Shown: positions 50,723-59,940 of the stretch, piece after piece | Layout: the number at the start of each line of letters is the position of its first letter | Position numbering within the stretch: position 1 is the stretch's first letter | Origin: Frateuria soli | Lineage (GTDB): Bacteria > Pseudomonadota > Gammaproteobacteria > Xanthomonadales > Rhodanobacteraceae | Reading direction: 5' to 3' | Assembly: GCF_021117385.1 (NCBI RefSeq) | Contig: NZ_CP088252.1 | Location: 806,001-870,000, forward strand | Length of the DNA: 64,000 nt | Program-made: the position numbers and the translations under genes | The notes under the pieces: model-generated | Seen by the model: the letters and a program-made list of their open reading frames with translations, nothing else | The model's database searches: none | What the model was told of the DNA's origin: nothing

Positions 50723-50735
50723 GGGGGGGGGGGGG
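50723..50735. repeat. Run of thirteen G upstream of nadC
   Basis: A homopolymer of thirteen G (C on the nadC strand) lies 20-33 bases before the nadC start codon, between nadC and the DUF1631 gene. It falls where a promoter or leader would be. Long homopolymers are prone to slippage. Confidence 0.85.
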
Positions 50736-50836
50736 CGGCGAGCCCCGGGCCCGCCAGCCGACAAGCATAACCGAGCCGGGCAAGACCGTTGCCCCTGGCG
50801 CCCCCACGGAGGAAGCCGGGACCGTGGCCCGCGCGA

Positions 50837-53128
50837 TCAGGCCAGGTCGTCGGTGCCGGCCGCGGCTGCCTGGCTCAGCTTGTCGACGATCGCGCCCATC
50901 GCCCGCTCGAACAGGGGTTCGGAGGGCAGGATGCGGGCGCTGCCGGCGGCCAGCGCCGCGGCCAGTTCCTGCGGGGCATAGTCGCCCACCTTCAGTCCGC
51001 GGCGGTTGACGAACAGGTAGCGCCCGCTCATCGGGCTGATCCACGACAGCTTGGCGCGGGTGACCGCGTCGCCGGTGGGGCAGAACTCCAGCCAGGTGCC
51101 TGGCTTGAGTTGTTCCACCTCGATCAGTTCACCGCTGTCGAGTGCGACCGCGGTTGGCTGGTCCTGGCGCGGTTCCGGCTCGGCCGATTCGGTATCCAGC
51201 AGGGGCTGGATGCTTTCGGGGATCGGCAGCGCCACGTCCTCGGTCGTGCTGTCGGGCGCCATCTCGCCCAGCTGCTGCCGGTAGTAGGCGTGCAGTTGAC
51301 CAAGCAGCCGTTCGATGTCGCTCTCCTGGAAGGCCACGTTGGCCAGCCCGCGTCGCAGCGCCCGTTCGATCCCGGGCAGCATGCGCAGCAGGGTGCGGCG
51401 GTCCTCGGCCGTGTGCACCGGGCGGGCGCTGGCGATGAACTCGTTGACGAAGCGCAGCGCATCGGCGAACGCCGGCGAATCCTCGCCCTGGCGCAGGATG
51501 GTCAGGACCAGGTGGTTGGCCCAGGCACGCGCCAGTACGCCGTGGATGAGCGGTGGCAGCGTCTGGCTGCCGATGCGGTCGAGGATCTCGCGGGCCGCGC
51601 GGCGACGCGCCATCTCCAGCTTCTCGCGGCCACGGGCCGATTCGGCCACGCGCTGCTCGGCCAGTTCCGCGCGCTTGCGGCTCTGTTCCTGGAAAGCCTG
51701 CAATTCGTCGCCCAGGCGCTCGAACAGGCCCATGTCGTCGTCGAAGTCGTGCAACAGTCGTTCGACGATCGACTTGATCTTGTCGTGGAGGCGGTGGTCG
51801 CGGTCGGATTCCTCGGACCAGCCCTTGGCCAGTTCTGCCAGGCTGTCGAGCAGGCGTCGCGCCGGATGGTGGCGATGGGCGAACAGCTTGCGGTCGAGGA
51901 TGGCCGCCTTGAGGTAGGGAATCTGCAGGCGCGCCAGCAGTACCTGCATTTCGGCCGGAAGGGTACTGTCGGCCAGGATGAACTCGAACAGCATGCCGAC
52001 CAGATCGATGGTGTCTTCGTCGATCGCCGACACCTGGCTGGGGCGTTCGCCGCGCAAGGCGCCGATCTGGCCCAGCAGTTGTTCCTTGAGTTGAACCACC
52101 TCGCGACTGAGCGCGGCCGGATCCATCGCCTGCGCACTCGGCAGGGGGCCGGCTGCGAGCTGGCTCTGCAGCACGCTGAGCGCGCCGAGCAACTCGTTGG
52201 CCGTGGGGGTTGCGATCGACGCGCCGGAACGTCCGGTGCCGCCGACCATCCCACCGATGATGCCGACACCTGCCACGCCGCCGGACTGGCTCCGCCGAGC
52301 GCTGAACAGCGAGCGCACGGTATGCAGAAGCTCGCTGGCCAGCTCGGCTTCCGGATCGTTGTCGCCTGAAGCGTCGGTGCCGGCCGATGCGGTGGCTGCC
52401 GCTGCTGCCGCGGCGGCCGGTCCGTCGCCGCGCGCGATCTCGTGGCGCAACTGCGGCAGCACGCCGGCGCGCACCAGCTCGGTGTTGATTTCCTGGTAGA
52501 GCTCTTCCAGCGCCGAGAGCACGTAGCGGTCGAACAACTTGTAGATGATCAGCTTGACGCGCATGTCCGCGGCAAGCTCGCGCATGGCCTGGCGGAATGC
52601 CTGTGCCAGCGCGGCCGGCGCCACCGGATTGGTGCCGTCCTCGATCTTGATGCCGCCGCAGATCACCGAAAGTCGCTGGTTCACCGCGAACAGGTCGCGC
52701 GCCAGGCGCGATTCGTTCTTGGCGGTCATGCTGGTGATGGCGAGCGATTCCTCCAGCTCGTTCTCCGCCACCAGCGACAGCTCCACCGTCCCGGACGGGG
52801 AGCTGGAGGCCGGGGCGGGCGCAGGACGGACGGCAATGCCGGTGAGCTCGCGGCTGACCTGCGTCAGAAAGCTGCGCTCGACCATCGGACGGCGCTTGCG
52901 GACTTCGCGCATGCCGTCGAAGTAGTGCATCTGGGCCGCGTTGTTCTCGGCCTTTTCGGCAAGGTCGAAAAGCGCGTCGTCGACGTGCTCGAACATGTTG
53001 CCCAGCAGGACCTGGAGGCGGCGGCCGGCGATGCTGCGGACGGCACCGAGCAGGTCACCCACGCGCTCGGTCGACTCTTGCCGCTGGCTCAGGCTGACGA
53101 CCTTGTTAGGCTCATTGGCTTCTTTCAT
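50837..53128 (-). CDS. DUF1631 family protein
   Basis: The 763-residue protein starts KEANEPNKVVSLSQRQ and is largely helical, matching the DUF1631 family. It has a central low-complexity hinge rich in Ala and Gly (about residues 255-315). Long helices with coiled-coil character lie around residues 480-560 (RLGDELQAFQEQSRKRAELA). The last ~100 residues (GELIEVEQLKPGTWLEFCPT and LSWISPMSGRYLFVNRRGLK) look like a PilZ-type beta-barrel, though the c-di-GMP RxxxR motif is not obvious. Function is unknown; a cytoplasmic role is likely since no signal peptide is seen. AGGGGTG precedes the ATG. Confidence 0.82.
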   Translation of the reverse strand: MKEANEPNKVVSLSQRQESTERVGDLLGAVRSIAGRRLQVLLGNMFEHVDDALFDLAEKAENNAAQMHYFDGMREVRKRRPMVERSFLTQVSRELTGIAVRPAPAPASSSPSGTVELSLVAENELEESLAITSMTAKNESRLARDLFAVNQRLSVICGGIKIEDGTNPVAPAALAQAFRQAMRELAADMRVKLIIYKLFDRYVLSALEELYQEINTELVRAGVLPQLRHEIARGDGPAAAAAAAATASAGTDASGDNDPEAELASELLHTVRSLFSARRSQSGGVAGVGIIGGMVGGTGRSGASIATPTANELLGALSVLQSQLAAGPLPSAQAMDPAALSREVVQLKEQLLGQIGALRGERPSQVSAIDEDTIDLVGMLFEFILADSTLPAEMQVLLARLQIPYLKAAILDRKLFAHRHHPARRLLDSLAELAKGWSEESDRDHRLHDKIKSIVERLLHDFDDDMGLFERLGDELQAFQEQSRKRAELAEQRVAESARGREKLEMARRRAAREILDRIGSQTLPPLIHGVLARAWANHLVLTILRQGEDSPAFADALRFVNEFIASARPVHTAEDRRTLLRMLPGIERALRRGLANVAFQESDIERLLGQLHAYYRQQLGEMAPDSTTEDVALPIPESIQPLLDTESAEPEPRQDQPTAVALDSGELIEVEQLKPGTWLEFCPTGDAVTRAKLSWISPMSGRYLFVNRRGLKVGDYAPQELAAALAAGSARILPSEPLFERAMGAIVDKLSQAAAAGTDDLA

Positions 53129-53291
53129 CGCCACACCCCTGAAGCATCCCTTGCCGACGAACATGTGGCCGCCTCGGCCACGCAAGATCCGACCTTAAGC
53201 GAGGAAACGTGAACCAGCCATGCATTGGCGTACACATTAGTCCACGCTTTGTATAAAAGCATGGCGGCGGTCACTTTTCCGGAAGGTCGCT

Positions 53292-53564
53292 TCAGGCAGC
53301 CGCAGGAAAGCCGTTCAACTGCACCGTGCCGATCCCTTCCTCGGGGAGCATCACCGGGATGCCGTCGTCGACGCGGTAGATCACCTTGCCGTCGACGGTG
53401 ATGAGGCCCTCGCCCAGCCGCTCGCTTACCCGGGCGCCGGCGACCGTGTCGACTTCGCCGCGTTCGATGGCGGCATTGACCGCCTCCAGCTCGCCGCGCG
53501 CAAGCACGCGGACGGGCGTCTTGCTGACCGGGCAGCACAGGATGTCGAGCAGGCGCTTGTCCAT
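53292..53564 (-). CDS. Trm112/YcaR-like small protein
   Basis: The 90-residue protein begins MDKRLLDILCCPVSKTPVRV and ends with GKVIYRVDDGIPVMLPEEG, the UPF0434/YcaR pattern. The CPVC knuckle of E. coli YcaR is CCPVSK here, so a zinc site formed by two CxxC pairs is not present. It has an extra helical insert in the middle. It lies between the DUF1631 gene and divergent purE. Confidence 0.87.
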   Translation of the reverse strand: MDKRLLDILCCPVSKTPVRVLARGELEAVNAAIERGEVDTVAGARVSERLGEGLITVDGKVIYRVDDGIPVMLPEEGIGTVQLNGFPAAA

Positions 53565-53621
53565 GGTGGTGGGGTGTCGTGCGGAAAGCCCGTACAATAG
53601 CCCTTTTGGGATGGCAGAACC

Positions 53622-54125
53622 ATGACTTCGACCGCCAAGCCGGCCCGTGTGGGCGTGGTGATGGGTTCCCGTTCGGACTGGGAAACCATGGAACACGCCG
53701 CCGCCGTTCTTGACCAACTGGGTGTGCCCCACGAGGTGCGCGTGGTGTCCGCCCACCGCACGCCGGACCTTCTGTTCCGCTATGCCGAGGAGGCGATCGG
53801 CCGCGGCATCCAGGTGATCATCGCCGGCGCCGGCGGCGCCGCCCACCTGCCGGGCATGCTGGCCGCCAAGACGCGGCTGCCGGTGCTGGGCGTGCCGGTG
53901 CAGTCCAAGGCGCTCAACGGCATGGACTCGCTGCTTTCCATCGCGCAGATGCCGGCCGGCATCCCGGTCGGCACGCTGGCGATCGGTCGTGCCGGTGCGG
54001 TGAACGCGGGCCTGCTCGCCGCGTCCGTGCTGGCGCTGCACGAACCGTCCATCGCACAGGCGCTGGACGCCTATCGCACCCGGCAGACGCAAGGCGTGCT
54101 CGACCAGCCGGACCCGCGCGCATGA
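53622..54125 (+). CDS. purE: N5-carboxyaminoimidazole ribonucleotide mutase
   Basis: The 167-residue protein has [20 protein letters not shown], the substrate loop [37 protein letters not shown] and [20 protein letters not shown]. It moves the carboxyl group of N5-CAIR to carbon 4 in purine synthesis. It is a class I PurE, as expected with PurK next to it. It overlaps purK by four bases (ATGA). A TACAAT at 53593-53598 could be a -10, without a clear -35. Confidence 0.97.
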   Translation: MTSTAKPARVGVVMGSRSDWETMEHAAAVLDQLGVPHEVRVVSAHRTPDLLFRYAEEAIGRGIQVIIAGAGGAAHLPGMLAAKTRLPVLGVPVQSKALNGMDSLLSIAQMPAGIPVGTLAIGRAGAVNAGLLAASVLALHEPSIAQALDAYRTRQTQGVLDQPDPRA

Positions 54126-55276
54126 GCGAACGTCGCCAACCCGTACTGGGCATCCTGGGCGGGGGCCAGCTGGCGCGCATGCTGGCGCTCGCCGGTGCAC
54201 CGCTAGGCGTCAAGACGCTGGTGGTCGACAGCGTTGCCGACGCCTGTGCCGGGCAGGTCGCGCCGCTGGTGGTCGCGGACTGGAATGACTACGAAGCGCT
54301 GGAGCGCTTCGCCTCCATGGTCGACGTGGTCACCTTCGATTTCGAGAACGTGCCGGCCGAAACCGCGCACTGGCTCGCCGGGCGCGTGGCCGTCTCGCCG
54401 GTGCCCAGCGCGCTGGCGGTCGCGCAGGACCGGCTCGCCGAGAAGACCCTCTTTCGCGAATGCGGGCTGGACACGCCCGCCTTCGTGCCGGTGGATGCCC
54501 GGCAGGATCTGGACCGTGCGATCGCCGAAGTCGGCGCGCCGGCCATCCTCAAGACCCGCCGCCTGGGTTACGACGGCAAGGGCCAGTTCCGCCTGAAGAC
54601 GGCTGCCGACGCCGACGCCGCCTGGGCCGCCCTGGGCGCGCAGGGCGCCGCGCACGGGCTGATCCTGGAAGCATTCGTGCCGTTCGAGCGCGAGCTCTCG
54701 GTGATCGCCGTGCGCAGCCGCGAGGGCGATTTCCGTACCTGGCCCCTCACCCGCAACTGGCATACCGACGGGGTGTTGAGCCTGAGCCTGGCACCGGCCC
54801 CGGACATCGAGGATCTGCAACGCCGCGCCACCGGGCTGGCCCGCACGCTGGCCGAACGGCTGGACTACGTGGGCGTGTTCGCACTGGAGCTGTTCGTCAA
54901 GGACGGCCAGCTGCTGGGCAACGAGATGGCCCCCCGCGTGCACAACTCCGGCCACTGGACCATCGAGGGCGCGCACACCAGCCAGTTCGAGAACCACGTA
55001 CGCGCCGTGCTCGGCATGCCGCTGGGCGATACCGGTGCACGCGGGTTGTCGTGCATGTTCAACTGGATCGGCGAGCTGCCCGACCCGGTGCCGGTGCTCA
55101 CGACGACCGACGCGCACTGGCACGACTACGGCAAGCAGGCGCGCCCGGGGCGCAAGGTGGGACACGCCACGGTGTGCGCACCGGATGCGGCGGCACTCAT
55201 CGAGCGGGTGGGTAGTGTCGCCCGGGCGCTGGGGCGCGAGGGTCAGGCCGGGCCTGTCCTGCAGATGCTCGGCTGA
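54122..55276 (+). CDS. purK: N5-carboxyaminoimidazole ribonucleotide synthase
   Basis: The 384-residue ATP-grasp enzyme starts with [20 protein letters not shown]. It continues with [36 protein letters not shown] (ATP-binding loop), [20 protein letters not shown] and [20 protein letters not shown]. It uses ATP and bicarbonate to carboxylate AIR, feeding PurE. The pair purE-purK is one operon. A bidirectional terminator follows at 55317. Confidence 0.97.
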   Translation: MSERRQPVLGILGGGQLARMLALAGAPLGVKTLVVDSVADACAGQVAPLVVADWNDYEALERFASMVDVVTFDFENVPAETAHWLAGRVAVSPVPSALAVAQDRLAEKTLFRECGLDTPAFVPVDARQDLDRAIAEVGAPAILKTRRLGYDGKGQFRLKTAADADAAWAALGAQGAAHGLILEAFVPFERELSVIAVRSREGDFRTWPLTRNWHTDGVLSLSLAPAPDIEDLQRRATGLARTLAERLDYVGVFALELFVKDGQLLGNEMAPRVHNSGHWTIEGAHTSQFENHVRAVLGMPLGDTGARGLSCMFNWIGELPDPVPVLTTTDAHWHDYGKQARPGRKVGHATVCAPDAAALIERVGSVARALGREGQAGPVLQMLG

Positions 55277-55316
55277 TCCCCCCGTCGGCAGGCTGAAACC
55301 CGGTCGCCAAGGCAAA

Positions 55317-55346
55317 GAAAAAGCGGAGCCGAAGCTCCGCTTTTTC
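55317..55346. terminator. Bidirectional terminator between purK and sodB
   Basis: AAAAGCGGAGC and GCTCCGCTTTT form an 11-bp stem with a CGAA loop and A-tract and T-tract on the two sides, so it can end transcription from both convergent genes. Confidence 0.92.
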
Positions 55347-55366
55347 TGTCTGGACCCGGGCGCCGG

Positions 55367-55945
55367 TCAGGCCATGTTGCCGGCGGCGAATTCCCAGTTC
55401 ACCACGTTCCAGAAGTTTTCCAGATACTTCGGACGGGCGTTGCGGTAGTCGATGTAGTAGGCGTGTTCCCACACGTCGCAGGTGAACAGCGGCTTGTCGC
55501 TGCCGGTGATCGGCGTGCCCGCGTTGGAGGTGTTGACGATGCCCAGCGAGCCGTCAGGGCGCTGCACCATCCAGGTCCAGCCCGAGCCGAAGTTGCCCGC
55601 GCCCATTTTCGCGAACTCCTCCTTGAACTTGTCGACCGAGCCGAACGCCTTGTTGATCGCGTCGGCCAGCTTGCCGGTCGGCTCGCCGCCGCCGTTGGGC
55701 TTCATCGAGTTCCAGTAGAAGGTGTGGTTCCAGGTCTGCGCGGCGTTGTTGAACACGCCGCCGGACGACTTGCGGACGATCTCCTCGAGCGCCATCCCCT
55801 CGAACTCGGTGCCGGCGATCAGCTTGTTGAGGTTGGTCACGTACGCGGCGTGGTGCTTGTCGTGATGGAACTCCAGCGTCTCGGCGGAAATGTGCGGCTC
55901 CAGTGCGTTCTTTTCGTACGGGAGGGGGGGAAGTTCGATCGCCAT
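55367..55945 (-). CDS. sodB: Superoxide dismutase, Fe type
   Basis: The 192-residue cytoplasmic enzyme starts [20 protein letters not shown]. Metal ligands are His27 in [13 protein letters not shown], the His of [14 protein letters not shown], and Asp and His in [14 protein letters not shown]. The [11 protein letters not shown] and AQTWNH context favour iron over manganese. It converts superoxide to peroxide and oxygen. The start is fixed by the family N-terminus. It is divergent from grxD. Confidence 0.95.
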   Translation of the reverse strand: MAIELPPLPYEKNALEPHISAETLEFHHDKHHAAYVTNLNKLIAGTEFEGMALEEIVRKSSGGVFNNAAQTWNHTFYWNSMKPNGGGEPTGKLADAINKAFGSVDKFKEEFAKMGAGNFGSGWTWMVQRPDGSLGIVNTSNAGTPITGSDKPLFTCDVWEHAYYIDYRNARPKYLENFWNVVNWEFAAGNMA

Positions 55946-56059
55946 GAGGGACTCCTTGGGCTTGTGGCTAAGGGGAAGCCGGGCGGGGCCTGCCGGGCGG
56001 CGGGCCGTGCGCCGACTGATACACTTGTGGTCCTGCACGCATTGTAGAACTCCCGAGCT

Positions 56060-56386
56060 ATGGACGTTAACGAGCGAATCAAGGCAGTGCTCGCCGAGCA
56101 CCCGATGGTTCTTTTCATGAAGGGCACGCCGCAGTTCCCGATGTGCGGGTTTTCCGCCCGCGCCGCGCGGGCGCTGAAGGACTCGGGCGCAAGCTTCCAT
56201 GCCGTCAACGTACAGGCCGATCCGGAGGTGCGCGCCGCGCTGCCGCATTTCGCCAACTGGCCGACGTTCCCGCAGCTGTTCATCCAGGGCGAGCTGATCG
56301 GTGGCTGCGACATCGTCGAGGATCTCAAGTCCTCCGGCGAATTGGCGCGCATGGCCCTCGACGTCAGCGGGGCGGTGCGCGCATGA
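56060..56386 (+). CDS. grxD: Monothiol glutaredoxin (CGFS type)
   Basis: The 108-residue protein has the CGFS site at residues 29-32 in [20 protein letters not shown], and the glutathione-binding [24 protein letters not shown] glutaredoxins carry and deliver 2Fe-2S clusters rather than reduce disulfides. The next gene overlaps the stop (ATGA). Being divergent from sodB it sits in an oxidative-stress neighbourhood, though co-regulation is not shown. Confidence 0.95.
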   Translation: MDVNERIKAVLAEHPMVLFMKGTPQFPMCGFSARAARALKDSGASFHAVNVQADPEVRAALPHFANWPTFPQLFIQGELIGGCDIVEDLKSSGELARMALDVSGAVRA

Positions 56387-57150
56387 CGCTGCCGACCGTA
56401 CGCCCGCCGCAGGACATCGCGCCCGCGGCCGAGAGCCTGGCCGGCCGCGTGGTGCTGGTGACCGGCGCCTACGGCGGCCTCGGACGCGCGGTGTCGCTGG
56501 CCGCGGCGCGTGCGGGTGCGACCGTGGTGATCACCGGCAAGCGCAAGCGCCAGCTCGAACAGCTCTACGACCTGATCGTTGGCGAGCAATTGCCCGAGCC
56601 GGTCATCCATCCGCTGGACATGGAAGCGGCCACGCCGCGCGACTACGAGGCGCTGGCCGACGGGATCGGGCAGAACCTCGGCCGGCTGGACGGCATCGTG
56701 CACTGCGCCGCCAGTTTCGGTGGTCTCACTCCGATCGGCATGCACAAGCCGGACGAATGGCTGCGCACGATGCACATCAACGTATCCGCACCGTTCGCCC
56801 TGACCCAGGCCTGCCTGTCGCTGCTGGCCAAGTCGCCCGATGCGTCGGTGGTGTTCGTGCTGGACAACCCTGACCTGGTCAACCGCGCGCACTGGGGCGC
56901 CTACGGCGTGTCCAAGGCGGCGCTGGAGCGTTTCGTCGAGATCCTGCACCAGGAGACCGACACCACCGCCATCCGCGTGCACGCGCTGCTGCCGGCGCCC
57001 ATGCGCACGGCGCTGCGGCACCTGGCCTACTTCGGCGAGGATCCGAACACGCAGCCGCTGCCCGATGCCGCGGCCGGGGCCGCGGTGTGGCTGCTCGGTC
57101 CACAGGGTGCGGTCGCGCGCGGCGCGATGCTGGACCTGCGCCAACCCTGA
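56383..57150 (+). CDS. Short-chain dehydrogenase, YciK-like
   Basis: The 255-residue Rossmann protein has the cofactor loop [33 protein letters not shown] after strand 2 (basic residues suggest NADP), [14 protein letters not shown], and the catalytic pair in [18 protein letters not shown]. This matches YciK and related reductases of unknown substrate. It is translationally coupled to grxD. No signal peptide or membrane helix is seen. Confidence 0.88.
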   Translation: MTLPTVRPPQDIAPAAESLAGRVVLVTGAYGGLGRAVSLAAARAGATVVITGKRKRQLEQLYDLIVGEQLPEPVIHPLDMEAATPRDYEALADGIGQNLGRLDGIVHCAASFGGLTPIGMHKPDEWLRTMHINVSAPFALTQACLSLLAKSPDASVVFVLDNPDLVNRAHWGAYGVSKAALERFVEILHQETDTTAIRVHALLPAPMRTALRHLAYFGEDPNTQPLPDAAAGAAVWLLGPQGAVARGAMLDLRQP

Positions 57151-57163
57151 TCCCGATGCCCCT

Positions 57164-57232
57164 GTAGGAGCCCGCTTGCGGGCGATGTTTTTGCGCCGCG
57201 GTAGAGGGCATCGCCCGCAAGCGGGCTCCTAC
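57164..57232. repeat. REP pair of a second type
   Basis: A GTAG head and GAGCCCGCTTGCGGGCGATG hairpin is followed after about 25 bases by the inverted unit ending in GCGGGCTCCTAC. The head is the same as in the main REP family but the stem is different (GCCCGC with GCGGGC), so a different transposase specificity is likely. It lies between the YciK-like gene and the marC-like gene. Confidence 0.9.
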
Positions 57233-57265
57233 AATGCTCTCCAGCCTGATAGAAGGAAACGCGCC

Positions 57266-57874
57266 ATGGAAACGCAGATGACCACCCTCTCGGCGGGCAT
57301 CCTGCTGTTCCTGATCATGGATCCGCTCGGCAACGTGCCGTTCTTCCTGAGCCTGCTCAAGCATGTGCCGCCCAAGCGCCGGCGCGTGGTAATGATCCGC
57401 GAGCTGCTGATCGCACTGGGCGTGCTGCTGGGCTTCCTGATCGGTGGCCAGCACATCCTCAAGCTTCTGCAGTTGCGCCAGGAGTCGATCAGCATCGCCG
57501 GCGGCATCGTGCTGTTCCTGATCGGCATCCGCATGGTGTTCCCGCCGCCGGAAGGCGGCATCTTCGGCAAGCCGGGCGAGGGCGAACCCTTCATCGTGCC
57601 GATGGCGATCCCCGGCGTGGCCGGTCCCTCGGCCATGGCAGCGCTGCTGCTGCTGACCAATACCTCGCCTGGCCGCACCGCCGACTGGGCCACCGCGCTG
57701 CTGCTGGCGTGGCTTGCGACATCGGCGATCCTGCTGTCCTCCACCTACCTGTTCCGCTGGTTGGGCGAAAGCGTGCTGACCGCGCTCGAGCGCGTGATGG
57801 GCATGCTGCTGATCGCGCTCTCGGTGCAGATGTTCATGGGTGGCGTGGCGGCATTCCTGCACATGCAGGTGTGA
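57266..57874 (+). CDS. MarC/YhgN-family membrane protein
   Basis: The 202-residue polytopic protein has six helices: ILLFLIMDPLGNVPFFLSLL, ELLIALGVLLGFLIGG, SIAGGIVLFLIGIRMVF and three more, with PLAIPGVAGPSAMA-like VPMAIPGVAGPSAMAALLLL in the middle. MarC proteins were once linked to multiple antibiotic resistance but have no proven transport activity. The start follows AGAAGGAAACGCGCC. It stands alone between a REP pair and the acyltransferase gene. Confidence 0.92.
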   Translation: METQMTTLSAGILLFLIMDPLGNVPFFLSLLKHVPPKRRRVVMIRELLIALGVLLGFLIGGQHILKLLQLRQESISIAGGIVLFLIGIRMVFPPPEGGIFGKPGEGEPFIVPMAIPGVAGPSAMAALLLLTNTSPGRTADWATALLLAWLATSAILLSSTYLFRWLGESVLTALERVMGMLLIALSVQMFMGGVAAFLHMQV

Positions 57875-57985
57875 CGAGCCGCTGGCTGAAACCCGGCCGG
57901 CGGGCGCCGCCGGACGCCTCGAGCGTGGTCCCGCTGCTGTCATACTTGTCCGCCAGCATGGACGGTGAAAATCAGGAGGACGGTC

Positions 57986-59704
57986 ATGCTCAGCGTCGAA
58001 CGTAGCCTCGTTGAACGTATGCCCTGGCTGGCACAGCATCCGCGGCTCCGCCGACCGGTGGCGGGATTGCTTGGGCGCCTGGCGGACGAGGCCGGCTTCA
58101 ACCGCGTGCTCGACGCGGTAAGCCCGGCAGAGGGTTTCGATTTCGTCGAGCGTGCGCTGGAGCAGCTCGGTGCGAGTTACCACGTCAGCCCGCGCGAGCG
58201 CGAGCACATCCCGGTGGACGGGCCCGTACTCGTCGTCGCCAACCACCCGCTGGGCATGGTCGACGCGCTCGGTCTGCTGCACCTGGTCGGCTCGGTGCGC
58301 CCGGACGCACGCATCCTGGGGAACGACTGGCTGGCCGGCATCGAGCCGCTGCGGCGACTGCTGTTGCCGGTGGACGTGTTCGGCAAGGGCGCCGCGTCGA
58401 AGCTCCGCGGCATCTATCGCGCGCTGGAGCGCGGCGAGGCGCTGATCGTGTTTCCCGCCGGCGAGGTCTCGCGCATGGGCCCCGGCGGCGTGCGCGACGG
58501 ACGCTGGTCCGACGGTTTCGCGCGACTGGCCAGGCGCAGCGGCGCGCCGGTGCTGCCGGTGCATGTGGCCGCGCGCAACTCGGCGGTGTTCTACGGCCTG
58601 TCCATGCTGGCCAAGCCGCTCAGCACGGCCATGCTGCCGCGTGAGGCGGTGGCGCCGATCAAGCGCCGGATCGGCTTCAGCGTAGGTGCGCTGGTGAGCG
58701 CCGTAGAGCTGTTCGAGCGCAGCGGTGACTCGCCCGAACGGGCCGCCCGGCTCATGCGCCGGCATGTCTATCGGGTCGGGCGCCGGCGCGGACTGGTCTT
58801 TGGCGGCCAGGTGCCGCTGGCCCATCCGGAACCGGCCGAACGGGTGGCCGCCGAACTGCAGGCGCAAGGCGAGAAGCTGGCAGAACTGGGCGACGGCAAG
58901 CAGGCGTGGCTGTTCAAGGGAGCGGCCGACAGCGCGGTGCTGCGCGAGATCGGTCGCCTGCGCGAGCTCACCTTCCGCAAGGTGGGCGAGGGCACCAACG
59001 CCCGGCGCGACCTGGACGCGTTCGACCCGCACTACGAACACCTGCTGCTGTGGGACCCGGCCGCACTGCGCATCGTCGGTTCCTACCGCTTCGGCCACGG
59101 TGGGCGGCTGATCGCCGAGCGCGGCCTGGGCGGGCTCTATACCGCGAGCCTGTTCAACTACTCGCCGGCGCTGGAATCGCGCCTGGCGCAGGGACTGGAA
59201 CTGGGTCGCAGCTTCATCGCGCCGGCGTACTGGCGCTCGCGCGCCCTGGATCAGCTGTGGCAGGGTATCGGCCTGTACCTGCAGCGCCATCCGGAACTGC
59301 GGTACCTGTTCGGCCCGGTGAGCATGTCGGTCAGCCTGCCGCGCGAGGCGCGCGAGTGGATTGCCGCCGCCCACCAGCACTACTTCGGCACCCCGGGCCT
59401 GGCCTCCGCGCGGCAACCGTTCGTGATCTCACCCGGCGTGATCGGGCTGGTGCGCCAGGCCCTCGAGGGCCTCGGTGCGCAGGAAGGCCTGGGCAAACTC
59501 AAGCACCACCTGGACGCGTTGGGCGTGAGCCTGCCGGTGCTCTACCGCCAGTACGTCGACCTGGTCGAGCCCGAAGGCGTGCAATTCCTGGATTTCGGCG
59601 AGGACCCGGGGTTCTCCGGATGCGTCGACGGTCTGGTGATGCTCGACCTCGCCAACCTCAAGCCTGCCAAGCGGGCGCGCTACCTGGGCAAGGCCGGCGG
59701 CTGA
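57986..59704 (+). CDS. olsF: Bifunctional ornithine lipid acyltransferase, OlsF-like
   Basis: The 572-residue protein has two acyltransferase domains. The N-terminal half (to about residue 270) is PlsC-like: VVANHPLGMVDALGLLHLVG with the NHP motif, and IVFPAGEVSRMG. The C-terminal half is a GNAT-like OlsB-type domain (LRELTFRKVGEGTNARRDLD, DPAALRIVGSYRFGHGGRLI, PAYWRSRALDQLWQGIGLYL). This two-domain order is that of OlsF, which first N-acylates ornithine and then O-acylates the product to make ornithine lipid without phosphate. GGAGGAC before the ATG at 57986 settles the start. Confidence 0.85.
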   Translation: MLSVERSLVERMPWLAQHPRLRRPVAGLLGRLADEAGFNRVLDAVSPAEGFDFVERALEQLGASYHVSPREREHIPVDGPVLVVANHPLGMVDALGLLHLVGSVRPDARILGNDWLAGIEPLRRLLLPVDVFGKGAASKLRGIYRALERGEALIVFPAGEVSRMGPGGVRDGRWSDGFARLARRSGAPVLPVHVAARNSAVFYGLSMLAKPLSTAMLPREAVAPIKRRIGFSVGALVSAVELFERSGDSPERAARLMRRHVYRVGRRRGLVFGGQVPLAHPEPAERVAAELQAQGEKLAELGDGKQAWLFKGAADSAVLREIGRLRELTFRKVGEGTNARRDLDAFDPHYEHLLLWDPAALRIVGSYRFGHGGRLIAERGLGGLYTASLFNYSPALESRLAQGLELGRSFIAPAYWRSRALDQLWQGIGLYLQRHPELRYLFGPVSMSVSLPREAREWIAAAHQHYFGTPGLASARQPFVISPGVIGLVRQALEGLGAQEGLGKLKHHLDALGVSLPVLYRQYVDLVEPEGVQFLDFGEDPGFSGCVDGLVMLDLANLKPAKRARYLGKAGG

Positions 59705-59756
59705 ATCTCCCTCGCGAAAAAAAGGTGATTCGGTCTCGCTCTTGTCATAAACTATC

Positions 59757-59772
59757 GTTAAGTTTGCTTAAC
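59757..59772. promoter_or_regulatory. Inverted repeat upstream of the TonB-dependent receptor
   Basis: GTTAAG and CTTAAC form perfect 6-bp arms around TTTG, about 170 bases before the receptor start codon. The surrounding 40 bases are AT-rich (TTGTCATAAACTATC just before), as in a promoter. It could be the operator of a substrate-responsive repressor. Confidence 0.4.
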
Positions 59773-59940
59773 AATTGGTCGGTAGATGGGGCGGTCCCAT
59801 CGCCGCTGGACGATAGCTGGCGCCAGATAGTTAGGGGAAACACAACACGCGACGCATGCCTGGCCCGAGGCCCGGCATCGGGCGTGCTTTTGTTCCGACA
59901 TCGAATTTTCCGTTGCAAACCAATACAGGTCGATATAACG

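Noticed and set aside
58906-59900. Open frame joining the end of the OlsF-like gene to the receptor gene
   Set aside because: The first part is an out-of-frame reading of the acyltransferase gene; the receptor has its own ATG and signal peptide at 59941.
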